Shown here piece by piece: positions 46,512 to 55,793 of a DNA stretch of 64,000 nt (the stretch's first letter is position 1; the number at the start of each line of letters is the position of its first letter). The translations under genes and the position numbers were made by a program. Source of the stretch: CAZMNY01 sp964567745 (GTDB taxonomy: Bacteria > Planctomycetota > Planctomycetia > Pirellulales > Pirellulaceae); contig CAZMNY010000008.1 of NCBI GenBank assembly GCA_964567745.1, forward strand, positions 124,001 to 188,000, read 5' to 3'. The notes beneath the pieces are model-generated. The model saw nothing but the letters and a program-made list of their open reading frames with translations. It did no database searches and had not been told where the DNA came from.

Positions 46512-47395
46512 AGCGACGCGTGATCGTCCCGCTCGATTCCTACGAGTTGGCCAAGTACAGCGTGCAAGTGAAATGTGTCGTCTGCGGGGGCGAAAACGCT
46601 TTCGACGCCGAACGCTGCCAACACTGTTGCGCCCCCATGTCGATCACCCAGCGGGCTGCCGAGCAGAAACGAAACCCGCCCAAGTTTGTCGCTTCGCTCG
46701 GCGCCTCGGGCAGCGGCAAGACCGTTTTTCTGGCGATGATGATCGACATCCTTTCGCGGCATCCGGGCGACCTACACCTGCTCGCACGCGGCGCTTTCTC
46801 TGTCGGGCTGCAACGGCAAGTCGTGCAGGGGCTGCAAGCGTGTTGCTTTCCCAGGCTGACGCCGACTTCGCCGCACGACTGGAGCTGGATGTATTGCCAG
46901 CTCAAGCGAGGCCGCAAGGCGGCCACGGATATGGTGATCCCAGACTTTAGCGGGGCGGCGATTTCCCGCGAACTCGAACAACCCCGCTCTCAGCCCGTCA
47001 TTCGCGCTTTCTTGCGGCAGTGCCGAGCGGCCATCGTGTTCGTCGACGCGGCTCGATTGGCTCAAGGTGACGCGGACCCCGATTATGAAACGATGAAGAC
47101 GGTCGGCTACCTCTCGGAAACTCGCCGAGTTCCCAAACGAATGTGGGGCGGCCAGCCTGTCGCCGTCGTCTTCACCAAGGCGGACAAAGTCGAAACGGAT
47201 AATGGTCCGGAGCAGTTTGCCAAAGAGAAAGCGCCTGGGCTTTACCGGCACTGCGTCGAGCGTCTACCGAACCACAGATTCTTTTTCGCGTCCGTCGCGG
47301 GCCAGACTCTGTTCGAGGGCGAACGTGAGATTCCGCTCAGGGTGGAGCCACGGGGCGTCGCAGCCCCCATGGCGTGGCTCACCGAACGGATCTAA
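46508..47395 (+). CDS. Zinc-ribbon P-loop GTPase (double-GTPase-like)
   Basis: 295 residues from the ATG at 46508, with GGAGGG just before it; its first ATG overlaps the FGE-like stop (ATGA). N-terminal zinc ribbon C23xxC26 ... C37xxC40 (CVVCGGENAFDAERCQHC), then Walker A GASGSGKT (65-72), a Walker-B/G3-like stretch VIPDFSGAA around 135-145, AAIVFVDAARLA, and a G4-like FTKADK (TKAD 223-226). This order resembles the DO-GTPase2 type of TRAFAC-like GTPases described from conflict and signalling islands. Specificity for GTP rests on TKAD alone. Role unknown; see the cassette finding. Confidence 0.8.
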   Translation: MKRRVIVPLDSYELAKYSVQVKCVVCGGENAFDAERCQHCCAPMSITQRAAEQKRNPPKFVASLGASGSGKTVFLAMMIDILSRHPGDLHLLARGAFSVGLQRQVVQGLQACCFPRLTPTSPHDWSWMYCQLKRGRKAATDMVIPDFSGAAISRELEQPRSQPVIRAFLRQCRAAIVFVDAARLAQGDADPDYETMKTVGYLSETRRVPKRMWGGQPVAVVFTKADKVETDNGPEQFAKEKAPGLYRHCVERLPNHRFFFASVAGQTLFEGEREIPLRVEPRGVAAPMAWLTERI

Positions 47396-47423
47396 CGAGT
47401 TTGCGACATGCTGGCGAACTCGC

Positions 47424-48569
47424 TCAGCCTGCCTCTTTGTCGATCATCTCGCGAAATTCGCGAAACAGATAGCGGCTGTCGTGGGGGCCAGCTGACGCTT
47501 CGGGATGATATTGCACGCTAAACGCCGGGGCCTCGCGGTGCCGCAAGCCAGCGATCGTGTCGTCATTTAGATTGCGATGAGTTATCGCGAGCGAATCGGG
47601 AAGCGTGTCTTCCTCGACAGCAAAGCCATGATTCTGCGACGTTATCTCGACTTGACCGCTCTGCTCATTCATCACGGGCTGATTGGCCCCGCGATGGCCA
47701 AACTTGAGTTTGAAGGTCTTGGCGCCGCAGGCTAGGGCCATCAATTGGTGCCCGAGGCAGATCCCGAATATGGGAGTCTTTCCAATCAGCTGGCTGATCG
47801 TCTCGATCGCGTAGTCGACCGGTTCGGGATCGCCGGGGCCGTTCGACAGAAACACGCCATCAGGTTTTTCGGCGAGAATTTCCTCCGCCGTTGCCGAACC
47901 GGGAAGGACCTTGACGTCGATTTCCTCTTCGACGAGATGTCGAGCGATGTTCCACTTCATTCCGAAATCGAGAGCAACCACCTTTCGGCGGACTCGCTGA
48001 GCTCCGTTTTCCGCAGAGTCAGGCGCGGTTTCATCACGCGATAGTGGATGCAGCCCTTCGGACCAATCGCACGCCGAGGCCGGAATGACTTCCCGGACGA
48101 GGTCTCGCCCGACTAATCCGGTGCTGTTCTTGGCTTTCTCGATGAGGCTGTCGTCATTGAGATCGACTGACGAGATGATCCCTTTCATCGCACCTTGAGT
48201 TCGGATGCGTCTGACCAGGGCTCGAGTGTCAATATTCTCCAGCCCGACGATGTCGTGATCACAAAGGTACTCGTGGAGCGATCCTTGAGAGCGGTAATTG
48301 CTGGCGATTCGGCTGCTTTCTCGAACGATGAAGCCTGCCAAATGCGGCTTGACGCTCTCCATATCTTCTCGATTGACCCCATAATTTCCGATCTCTGGGT
48401 ACGTCATCGTGACGATCTGACCGCGATAGCTGGGGTCGGTCAGGATCTCTTGGTAACCGGTCATCGAGGTGTTGAATACGACCTCGCCCGCGACTTCGCC
48501 GATCGCGCCGAAAGCGATTCCGGTAAACACTGATCCGTCTTCGAGAGCAAGTTTTGCAGGTTGATTCAT
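47424..48569 (-). CDS. carA: Carbamoyl-phosphate synthase small subunit
   Basis: About 381 residues from the ATG at 48569 (MNQPAKLALEDGSVFTG), 27 codons inside the longest frame. N-terminal CPSase-small domain (GEVVFNTSMTGYQEILTDPSY, YPEIGNYGVNREDMES); C-terminal class-I glutamine amidotransferase with nucleophile FGICLGHQLMALACG and the HPEAS dyad (VQYHPEASAGPHDS). It supplies ammonia for carbamoyl phosphate (pyrimidines, arginine). No carB is adjacent. A minus-strand TTGACA at 48612-48617 followed 15 bp later by TACAGA is a possible promoter. Confidence 0.95.
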   Translation of the reverse strand: MNQPAKLALEDGSVFTGIAFGAIGEVAGEVVFNTSMTGYQEILTDPSYRGQIVTMTYPEIGNYGVNREDMESVKPHLAGFIVRESSRIASNYRSQGSLHEYLCDHDIVGLENIDTRALVRRIRTQGAMKGIISSVDLNDDSLIEKAKNSTGLVGRDLVREVIPASACDWSEGLHPLSRDETAPDSAENGAQRVRRKVVALDFGMKWNIARHLVEEEIDVKVLPGSATAEEILAEKPDGVFLSNGPGDPEPVDYAIETISQLIGKTPIFGICLGHQLMALACGAKTFKLKFGHRGANQPVMNEQSGQVEITSQNHGFAVEEDTLPDSLAITHRNLNDDTIAGLRHREAPAFSVQYHPEASAGPHDSRYLFREFREMIDKEAG

Positions 48570-48623
48570 AGCTTTGGCGGCCCGCCGGTGTCTGTATGGG
48601 GTTCTAGCGGTTGTCAAAAGAGT

Positions 48624-48780
48624 CAGGTTATGCGGGCGCAACCTGAGCAACCTAAAGTATTTGCTCGTCGCGCCCCGATACCATTCATACGGCTGTGGGT
48701 CTCCGAGACGGGCTTGCCCTGAATCGGACAGCCAACTTGGGAGGGTTTCTTGTTGCGGCGAGCAAGAACCCTCCTTTTTT
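48624..48780 (+). ncRNA. Candidate small structured RNA with intrinsic terminator
   Basis: Stacked inverted repeats lie between carA and alaC: CAGGTT/AACCTG (48624-48629/48640-48645); GGCGC...GAGCAA pairing with TTGCTC...GCGCC (48635-48650/48661-48674); GGCTGT/ACAGCC (48691-48696/48728-48733) enclosing GTCT/AGAC. Last is GGAGGGTT-CTTG pairing with CAAG-AACCCTCC (48740-48774), followed by six T. The T run fits only a plus-strand transcript, yet both flanking genes are on the minus strand, so a short plus-strand RNA is the simplest reading. No promoter is recognised and no known RNA class matched by eye. Confidence 0.4.
48740..48780 (+). terminator. Intrinsic terminator hairpin with T6 tract
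   Basis: A 12-bp stem with one bulged T (ggagggtt-cttg / caag-aaccctcc) is followed by tttttt. Placed to end a plus-strand transcript within the carA-alaC gap. Confidence 0.75.
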
Positions 48781-48999
48781 CGTTCTTGCCACAGGCCGAG
48801 CCGTCTGTCGTTTCTCGCCGCTGAATTTGGCGAGCATTATAGACCGCAAGCAGGCCGCTCGCCAGAGTGTGCCGCAGCTTGCCCTCTCTCGAGCATCGCT
48901 CTCAGCCGTCCGACACTGACTCGCACGCGTCAGCGAGGCCAGAAGCAACAGCAGATGGCTCCACTCGAGCAGTTCGCACACGTCCGCCAGAAATGGCCC

Positions 49000-50238
49000 C
49001 TAAACCCGAGCCTGTTCTTGCTCGAGACAACGGCCAATTTGCCTGACCGCCTGGCGGAGCCGCTCTTCGTTCTCGACCAACGACATCCGCACGAATCCTT
49101 CACCCGCAGGACCGAAACCGGATCCGGGGCTGACAGCGACGTCGCCCTTCTCGAGCAGCATCATCCCGAAGTCCATGGTGCTCATCGATTTCGCCCAAAA
49201 CTCAGGGATCTTGGCCCACAGGAACATCCCAGCCTTGGGCGGATCAACGTCCCAACCGATTCGAGCCAGGCCTTCGATCATCACGTTCCGTCGACCTTGA
49301 TAAAGCCTCGATTGGTCGGAGACAGCGGCATCGCCGTGACGCAGGGCGACGATCGCAGCGACTTGAATCGCCTGAAACATGCCGTAGTCGTAATAGCCTT
49401 TGATAACACCCAACGCCCGAATCATCTCGGCGTTACCGGCGCAGAAACCGATCCGCCAGCCCGCCATGTTGTAGCCCTTGCTCATCGTCGTGAATTCGAC
49501 GCCGACATCCAACGCACCGGGTGCCGAGAGGAAACTTGGCGGCTGATATCCGTCAAAAGCCACGTCCGCATAAGCGAAATCACTAATCACCATGAACCCG
49601 TAACGCTTCGCCAGCTTCACAATCTCGACGAAAAACTCCGACTCGACCGTGACCGTGGACGGGTTATGGGGGTAATTGATGATCAGAAGTTTGGGATGCG
49701 GGTAAAGATGCTCACACGTATAGGCAATGTTCGAGAGGAATTTCTCGCTGTCTCCAACATCGAGGGCGATCACGTTGGCCGAAGCCAGTGCGACGGCGTA
49801 CATGTGAACCGGGAAATAGGGTGCCGGAGTGATCGCCGTGTCGCCGGGACCCATCATGGCCAAGCACATGTGGCTGAAGCCCTCTTTGGACCCCAGACAG
49901 ACCATCGCTTCGGTTTCGGGGTCGAGCCGAACTCCGTATTGCTTCAGGTACTTGGCCGCCACCTCGCGGCGAAGGTTGAGTATCCCATTCGACTTGCTGT
50001 AGCCGTGATTGCGGGGATCCGCGGCGGCCTGGCTCAGTTTCTCGATAACCTGATCCTTGGGCGGATCAGACGGATTACCCATCCCCATGTCGATCACATC
50101 ATTGCCAGCTCGACGCTTCTCGTGCAGCAAAGCGTTGATTCGGCCAAACATGTAGGGCGGCAACCGCTGGACTCGAGCAGCCGGTTGAATCTCAAACGGC
50201 TTCAGATTCTCGTTGGCTGGTTGCTTGGATTCCGACAT
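49000..50238 (-). CDS. alaC: PLP-dependent aminotransferase, AlaC type
   Basis: 412 residues. Fold-type I aminotransferase with R-LPPYMFGRINALLHEKR, DVIDMGMGNPSDPP, GYSKSNGILNLRREVA, PAPYFPVHMYAVA, NYPHNPSTVTVESEFF, DFAYADVAFDGYQPPS and the Schiff-base Lys in TMSKGYNMAGWRIGF. The close pattern match to E. coli AlaC (glutamate-pyruvate aminotransferase) favours alanine synthesis; LL-diaminopimelate aminotransferase is the main alternative. A 565-codon frame on the other strand (48574-50271) is its shadow. Confidence 0.9.
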   Translation of the reverse strand: MSESKQPANENLKPFEIQPAARVQRLPPYMFGRINALLHEKRRAGNDVIDMGMGNPSDPPKDQVIEKLSQAAADPRNHGYSKSNGILNLRREVAAKYLKQYGVRLDPETEAMVCLGSKEGFSHMCLAMMGPGDTAITPAPYFPVHMYAVALASANVIALDVGDSEKFLSNIAYTCEHLYPHPKLLIINYPHNPSTVTVESEFFVEIVKLAKRYGFMVISDFAYADVAFDGYQPPSFLSAPGALDVGVEFTTMSKGYNMAGWRIGFCAGNAEMIRALGVIKGYYDYGMFQAIQVAAIVALRHGDAAVSDQSRLYQGRRNVMIEGLARIGWDVDPPKAGMFLWAKIPEFWAKSMSTMDFGMMLLEKGDVAVSPGSGFGPAGEGFVRMSLVENEERLRQAVRQIGRCLEQEQARV

Positions 50239-50403
50239 TCGATCGACCTGATTTCCGAAGGCGAAGCATAGGCTTTGGTCGTTTCAAGATACAACGTCTT
50301 TGCTGATTTCGGATAGGTCCTAACGGAGCTTGAATCCGATTGGCCGATTCTCGAACAAACTGAGTTCGAGTGGAGTGGATTCAGGACGCTGACGGTTGAT
50401 GCG

Positions 50404-51846
50404 TTATTCGTAGGTCCATTTTCGGATCCAAGGGTCTTGAGTCAGTTTCTGAAATCGCTCGAGTTTTTTCTTGAGTTCGTCAATCACGTCGGCGTACCTG
50501 GGATCGTCGGCGACATTGACCGTCTCGTAGGGATCTTCCTTGAGGTCGAAGAGTTCGAATTTGGGGCGATGAATGTACGCCTTCACCGTACGTTTTCCAT
50601 ACATCGCGTCAGGGCCTTTCTTGTACACGTCTTGCCAAGTTGGCGCGGCCCATAGGTCCGAGGCGAATGGGTAGGGGAGGCCGTGGGCGATATTCCAAAT
50701 CAGCTTGTGGTTCCGAGTCCGCACGACTCGCATGGGATAGTACATCGTAATCTCATGAAAAGTGTGCGACGCATAGACTTCGTCCCAACCGTCGCTATCG
50801 GCCTTGTCCAGAGCTTTACGAAACGACCGACCCTGCACCTCGCCTTTTTTTTTCGGCGTCGCGTTGGCATAGTCCAGAATCGTCGGAGTGATATCGGCCA
50901 AGTTGATCATGGCGTTGCAATCGGCATCGCGTCGGCTTTGCCGTGGATCTCGTACAAGAAAAGGCACTCGCATGCCGCCTTCGTAGAGCGTAGTTTTTCC
51001 GCCAGGAAACGCGATGCCGTGGTCGGACGTGAAGATGATCAGGGTGTTGTCGTATTGATCGTGCTTTTTCAAATGCTCGACCAACCGGCCCAGCCCTTGA
51101 TCGATGCGTGAAACCGACTGGTAGTATTGAGCAAGTTCGGCTCGGCAAACGGGCGTGTCGGGTAGGAACGAGTGAACGATGACATCTTTTGGGTCATAGC
51201 GAACTTCTTTGACGCCGGGATAGCCGTTGGCCTTGTTGCCGAACGGGTTCGGATTGTGCTCAGCGCCCTCAACGGATCCGCCGCTTCGATGCGGGTCGGA
51301 GGTGCAAAAGTAAAGGAAGAACGGGCGCTCGTCTTTCGATTCGAAAAGCGATTCGCAGCGGTTGGCCATTTCGACCGGGCTGCGTGAACTGACTCCACCG
51401 ATGACCGTTTCGAACGGGTACACCGACTCGGGGCCGACATGGTATTTGCCGATCCGAGCGGTGTGGTAGCCCGCTTGGGTCAATCGAGCCGGCAAGGTTT
51501 TGATTCGGTCGTACGTTCGAAAGTGATGGTAGCTGTGTTGGTGGCCGTATTGAGCATTTGCGTGGTTGTAAATTCCGGAGAGAATGACCGAGCGGCTGGC
51601 GCTGCAACTCGCTGTCGTGCAAAACGCATTGGTAAACCGGATGCCGTCTTTCGCCAACGCGTCCATGGCTGGCGTCTTGATAACCGGATTCCCATAGCAA
51701 CCGGCGTCCGGGCTCTGATCGTCGGTGACGAACAGGATGACATTGAGACGCCGCGCTGCCTCGACAGGCCGTTGGCAAGCGAGGAGGGCCAAGCAGGCGC
51801 CAAGTGTAAACGCAACCATCATTCTTGGTCGGCGAGCGGAAAACAT
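50404..51846 (-). CDS. Arylsulfatase (type I, FGly-dependent)
   Basis: 480 residues from the ATG at 51846 (GGGAGAG just upstream). Signal peptide VAFTLGACLALLACQRPVEA, then RLNVILFVTDDQSPDAGCYG with the metal-binding Asp pair (42-43). The formylglycine site is CSASR (Cys81-Arg85), with GYHTARIGKYHVG, FTSDHG and a C-terminal LFDLKEDPYETVNVADDP region. It hydrolyses sulfate esters, probably of polysaccharides, in the periplasm. It needs a true FGE, which is not in this window. Confidence 0.93.
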   Translation of the reverse strand: MFSARRPRMMVAFTLGACLALLACQRPVEAARRLNVILFVTDDQSPDAGCYGNPVIKTPAMDALAKDGIRFTNAFCTTASCSASRSVILSGIYNHANAQYGHQHSYHHFRTYDRIKTLPARLTQAGYHTARIGKYHVGPESVYPFETVIGGVSSRSPVEMANRCESLFESKDERPFFLYFCTSDPHRSGGSVEGAEHNPNPFGNKANGYPGVKEVRYDPKDVIVHSFLPDTPVCRAELAQYYQSVSRIDQGLGRLVEHLKKHDQYDNTLIIFTSDHGIAFPGGKTTLYEGGMRVPFLVRDPRQSRRDADCNAMINLADITPTILDYANATPKKKGEVQGRSFRKALDKADSDGWDEVYASHTFHEITMYYPMRVVRTRNHKLIWNIAHGLPYPFASDLWAAPTWQDVYKKGPDAMYGKRTVKAYIHRPKFELFDLKEDPYETVNVADDPRYADVIDELKKKLERFQKLTQDPWIRKWTYE

Positions 51847-52004
51847 AGGTGTCTCTCCCTGAAGCAAATTCGAGCCAGCCTTTTCGAATCAGCGTAGCCG
51901 TCTCGCCAGCTCAACGCAAACGTAGTCGATTTTGGATCTGCCTATGCCGCATGAGCTTGAAAGCCACGTGGCTGAAGGCGCTCGATGCCGTCTCCGGTGC
52001 GCGC

Positions 52005-52035
52005 AAAAAAAAGGCGTCCCCAGATTGGGGACGCC
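52005..52035 (-). terminator. Rho-independent terminator of the PpiC/SurA-like gene
   Basis: A perfect 9-bp stem ggcgtcccc/ggggacgcc with a 5-nt loop is preceded on the + strand by eight A, giving U8 on the minus-strand transcript 30 nt past the stop of the gene at 52066. Confidence 0.9.
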
Positions 52036-52065
52036 TTGAGTTGGCTACGAGACATGAGGTTCTCG

Positions 52066-54120
52066 TTAACGTCGCGATGGTCCGGCGACGGGACCTCGGC
52101 TGAAGCCGGTGTTTGGCCGGCCGCTGGTGCGAGCCGCGTTGGTTGTCGTGCGGCCCGTCCTGGTGCCCGATGGCGCGACGGTTCTCGGTTTGATCGGGCT
52201 CGTCGCCGACGCCGGGACCACGGTGCGAGGCTTGCGCGGCGCCAAGTGGTTTCTGACTCGCGACGCTTCCTTGAGCCGGTCAAACGCATCGTTCATGGCG
52301 ATACGCAGTTTCTTCTCGTGAAGGTCCTTGTGGAGCTCGTCCTTCACGGCGTCGATGGCGACCATCGGCTTGGTGCGGCCAAGGCAGCGGAGGATAATGT
52401 AGTTGGGGCCGACCGCGATCAGCTCGGACAGTTCGCCCGGACGAAGTCGAAACGCCTCGGTTTCAAGATTCTTCTGACCTGAGTGCCGCCGGATGGGCGG
52501 TACGTTGCCGAAATTGGCTTTCGACACCGGCTCGATCGAGTATTGCGATGCGAGTTCGCCGAAGAATTCATCGGTCGGGTTGTTGCGAGCCATGTCCCAG
52601 ACTTTCTGGGCTTCGCGACTGTTGCTCATCATGATTGCAAGCACTTGGACACGTTCTCCGAAATTGGCTTCGTAGCCCTTCTGCAAGTCTTCCGGCGTGA
52701 TGTCGATGTTCTGACTGACCAGCTTTTTCAATGCCGCACTCGGCCAGACAGCGTCGCTGACGTAGACGTCAACTTGAGATTGATCGCCATCGGAAACGGT
52801 CGATAGCCATTTCTGAACGTCGGGCGAACCATCCTTCTTTAGGTAGCCGTAAGCATCGGCGGCTCGCTTGATTTCATAGTCGACGTCTTCGCGCGATACC
52901 GTCTTGCCGTTTCGCTTGAGAGCTTGAGCGAGCAATCGACGGTTGATTTCGATTTCCAGAGCATCGACGCCGTGGCGGATGATGCACTCTTCCGCGAGCT
53001 GATCAATGGTAATCGGCTGGCCGTTGATGAAGGCAGCGACGCCAGGATTTCGTTTTTGGAGTTCCGCATCGCCAAACACCGTAATCACTTTGGCTTCGTC
53101 TTTCAATTGCGCGAAGATCTTTGCAGCTTCGCTCCGCAACCGTTGGTCTCGAAGTTGCGAGTTGGCTTGCTTCTTCGCCGCTTCCATTTGGTCCGGCGTA
53201 AGATAAGTCTGCGCCACTTGCTTATCGCATTTGATGATGATGTACTGTTCCGCCACAAACACGACGTCTGAGATTTCGCCGTCTTGCAGCGCGAACGCGG
53301 CAGCTTCGATCTCGGGATTTCCAACGTGCATGCGAATTGGCGGAATCAAACCACGCGCGCTCGCACTATTGGGATCTTCTGAGTGCTCTTTGGCCAAGTC
53401 GCCGAAAATGGCTGGGTTGGCTTTTGCTTTGGCATGCAGATCTTTTGCTTTCGCTTCCGTAGTCACTGAGATGATGCGGGCTCGCACCTTCGGGCCGTAT
53501 TCGGCTTCCAACGCTTTACGGACTTCGTCTGGACTGACCACAAGTTGGGCTTGAGCCAGTTTTCGCAAGGCGAGCATCGGCCAGATGATTTCGCGGCGAT
53601 ACTGTTGTTCCGCAATGTCTCGCTCTTTCTTCAGCATGGCAAGCCAAGTAGGAACGTCCATGCGGAATCGCTTTGCCGTTGTCGCGACTTCGGCGGTCAC
53701 TTCCGCCTCGCCGACGACGATCTTTCGTCTCTGGCAAGCTTGAAGAATGACTTGGCGGTTGACGATGCTGTCGAGCACTTCGTCACCGTGACGGCGGAGG
53801 CAGTCATTGCCTAGTTCCGTGCGAGTGATTCGCTCGTTGTTCACCTCAGCCACAACTTGACGTTTCGGTCCCGCAGTGGCCTCGGCTGCGTTGCCGACCG
53901 GCGCTCGGCTCGTCGAGCGAGTCGGACCTGCCGTCGACTGGGTTGTTGTTCCGCGAGCCACGCCCGAGCGACGAATTGGCGCTTGAGCGTTCGCGTCATC
54001 AGGGCCGCCCATTTGCTGGGCGCCCCAAACGACGGCTCCCAAGACCGTGACGCCGCCGCCCCAGGCCAATACTCGGCTCCAACTTCCGCCGCGTGTTTTC
54101 ATCGCGTCCGTGCGATTCAT
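52066..54120 (-). CDS. Tandem PpiC/SurA-like periplasmic chaperone
   Basis: 684 residues from the ATG at 54120 with AGGAGAAG upstream; 73 codons of the longer frame are excluded. One N-terminal TM (VLAWGGGVTVLGAVVWGA) and a Thr/Ser/Pro linker. Two similar halves follow, each with a SurA-type helical part (VAEVNNERITRTELGNDCL ... VAAFINGQPITIDQLAEEC) and a parvulin-like domain (FGDLAKEHSEDPNSASARG; FFGELASQYSIEPVSKANFG). In both, the ARHIL-type catalytic His position reads ARIIS and VQVLA, so isomerase activity is doubtful. The C-terminal 60 residues are Arg/Thr/Pro-rich. Probably an outer-membrane-protein chaperone. Confidence 0.82.
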   Translation of the reverse strand: MNRTDAMKTRGGSWSRVLAWGGGVTVLGAVVWGAQQMGGPDDANAQAPIRRSGVARGTTTQSTAGPTRSTSRAPVGNAAEATAGPKRQVVAEVNNERITRTELGNDCLRRHGDEVLDSIVNRQVILQACQRRKIVVGEAEVTAEVATTAKRFRMDVPTWLAMLKKERDIAEQQYRREIIWPMLALRKLAQAQLVVSPDEVRKALEAEYGPKVRARIISVTTEAKAKDLHAKAKANPAIFGDLAKEHSEDPNSASARGLIPPIRMHVGNPEIEAAAFALQDGEISDVVFVAEQYIIIKCDKQVAQTYLTPDQMEAAKKQANSQLRDQRLRSEAAKIFAQLKDEAKVITVFGDAELQKRNPGVAAFINGQPITIDQLAEECIIRHGVDALEIEINRRLLAQALKRNGKTVSREDVDYEIKRAADAYGYLKKDGSPDVQKWLSTVSDGDQSQVDVYVSDAVWPSAALKKLVSQNIDITPEDLQKGYEANFGERVQVLAIMMSNSREAQKVWDMARNNPTDEFFGELASQYSIEPVSKANFGNVPPIRRHSGQKNLETEAFRLRPGELSELIAVGPNYIILRCLGRTKPMVAIDAVKDELHKDLHEKKLRIAMNDAFDRLKEASRVRNHLAPRKPRTVVPASATSPIKPRTVAPSGTRTGRTTTNAARTSGRPNTGFSRGPVAGPSRR

Positions 54121-54407
54121 TACTTCTTCTCCTAGTCCGTGTCGGAAACCCTGGGATTGCGGTTCGCGTCTCGCGAACGAAAGACCCAGTGCGAATGACC
54201 CAATCTGCGACGGCGAGCCAAGCCAACAAATCGATGGAGGCGCGGATTCGCAGCCAAAATTCGGCGGGAGTATAGAAATGCCTTGAAATAGGGTCAAGAC
54301 GAATCTGCCGCCAAGCCGATAGCGGTTGGTTTGCCGCAATCCAATCGCCAGAGAAGCGGCTGCACCGCTAGCAGACCAACATCCGACCTGAGCAAAGCAA
54401 CGCCTGT

Positions 54408-55793
54408 TCAGACGAGTTCTTTGATTGGCGAGCCCGCCGTGATCGCCCGCTCGACGTTCTTAGCCAGTCCGCTCATCAGCCGGACTTTGCCGATATCGAG
54501 CATGGCGTGCATGACCGTGGCCAGAACCTGCGAACTCGATATCGGATCACTCGACGGCACACCTCCGTTACGGTCGGACCGGCCAACAGCCTGGCCCATC
54601 CTTAATCCGCCGCCAGCAAATGCGAGCGTGCAGAGATTGCCCCAGTGATCGCGACCGCCATTCTTGTTGATTCGCGGAGTCCTCCCGAATTCGCCGGTGA
54701 TCACCAGCAAGATTCGCTGATCTAGATCGCGATGACGCAAATCGTCAAGCAGAGCGCTAACCGCCTTGTCGACCGCCGGCGCCAGCGATCCTATGCCGTC
54801 GTCCATCCTGAACTCCTTGCCGCCGCCATGCATGTCCCAGCCGGGGCACGTGACGGTGACGAATCCGCAACCCGATTCGCACAACCGCCTCGCCAATAGA
54901 AGCTGCTTGCCAAGGGCCACGGGCGAAAACTGCTTCGCATACGAATTTCGTCGCTTGATCGCCTCGCTCGGCTCCAGCTCGCCCGTGTCGTAACGCTCGA
55001 CCCAACGTTGATCTTCGTTCGATAGGTCAAATGCATCGGCGACGCCGCGAGCCAGCACGTCGAACGCCTGACGTTGGAATCGGTCCGACGTTTCAAATGA
55101 GGGTCTGTCGGTTTGACGTTTGAAGGCATCCAATTGGTGGAGCAGCGAGCGCCGATCAAACAGCCGATCGGCATCCACGTTCAACCTCATGTTGGCGACA
55201 AGCTCGCTCCCGGCGCTCGGGTCAAACGGGCGATACGCGCTCGGCAACTCGCCCGTCTGTGAAACTCGGTCCGAGTTGTAATAGAGATGTTTGTATTGAT
55301 CGCCCATGGCTCGCGACGTCACTAAGACGTTGTTCGGCAAACCTCGCTCACGGTTGCTGAGGCCGGCAACTTGCGAATACAGAGCGCCCATCATGGCCTT
55401 CGTCGCATTGCCTCCCGCCATCACATGCATCGCCGCCGGTCCATGGCTGGAAATCCCGTGCCGATAGCTACGCACGACCGACATCCGGTCCGCTCGGGCC
55501 GCAAGCATCGGGAAGTCGGCGCCGTACGCGATTCCAGGGACGTTGGTCTGCGTCGCGCCATTGAGGCTGCGGATTTCGCGCGGCGCCTGAACCTTGGGAT
55601 CAAACGTCTCAAACTGACTCGGTCCGCCTTGCAGGTTGAGCAGGATCACCGAAACCGGTTTGACCGCCTCGTTCAGACTTGCGTTGGCTCGCGCAGCGAG
55701 AAGACAGGGAAGCGATAGCCCGCCGATCCCGGCGCCAACTCGCAAGAACCCTCGTCGACTTGTCTGCCTACTTCCGATGACAATGTCCAGCAT
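54408..55793 (-). CDS. DUF1501 Tat-exported protein
   Basis: 461 residues from the ATG at 55793 (GAGAGAG upstream), 29 codons inside the longest frame. Twin-arginine signal TSRRGFLRVGAGIGGLSLP (Arg13-Arg14). The body follows DUF1501: LLNLQGGPSQFETFDPK, MSVVRSYRHGISSHGPA, VTCPGWDMHGG, VITGEFGRTPRINKNGGRDHW and the C-terminal PISSSQVLATVMHAML. DUF1501 is an alkaline-phosphatase-superfamily-like fold, often paired in planctomycetes with a DUF1549/1553 cytochrome protein; no such partner is seen here. Confidence 0.93.
   Translation of the reverse strand: MLDIVIGSRQTSRRGFLRVGAGIGGLSLPCLLAARANASLNEAVKPVSVILLNLQGGPSQFETFDPKVQAPREIRSLNGATQTNVPGIAYGADFPMLAARADRMSVVRSYRHGISSHGPAAMHVMAGGNATKAMMGALYSQVAGLSNRERGLPNNVLVTSRAMGDQYKHLYYNSDRVSQTGELPSAYRPFDPSAGSELVANMRLNVDADRLFDRRSLLHQLDAFKRQTDRPSFETSDRFQRQAFDVLARGVADAFDLSNEDQRWVERYDTGELEPSEAIKRRNSYAKQFSPVALGKQLLLARRLCESGCGFVTVTCPGWDMHGGGKEFRMDDGIGSLAPAVDKAVSALLDDLRHRDLDQRILLVITGEFGRTPRINKNGGRDHWGNLCTLAFAGGGLRMGQAVGRSDRNGGVPSSDPISSSQVLATVMHAMLDIGKVRLMSGLAKNVERAITAGSPIKELV

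Noticed and set aside
48574..50271. 565-codon plus-strand open frame
   Set aside because: Lies wholly antisense to alaC and the carA-alaC gap; composition is Arg/His/Pro-rich without any motif, while alaC has a complete set of family motifs.
50404..51846. Idea that the FGE-like protein at 45333 activates this sulfatase
   Set aside because: The FGE-like protein lacks both catalytic cysteines, and the genes are 4 kb apart on opposite strands.
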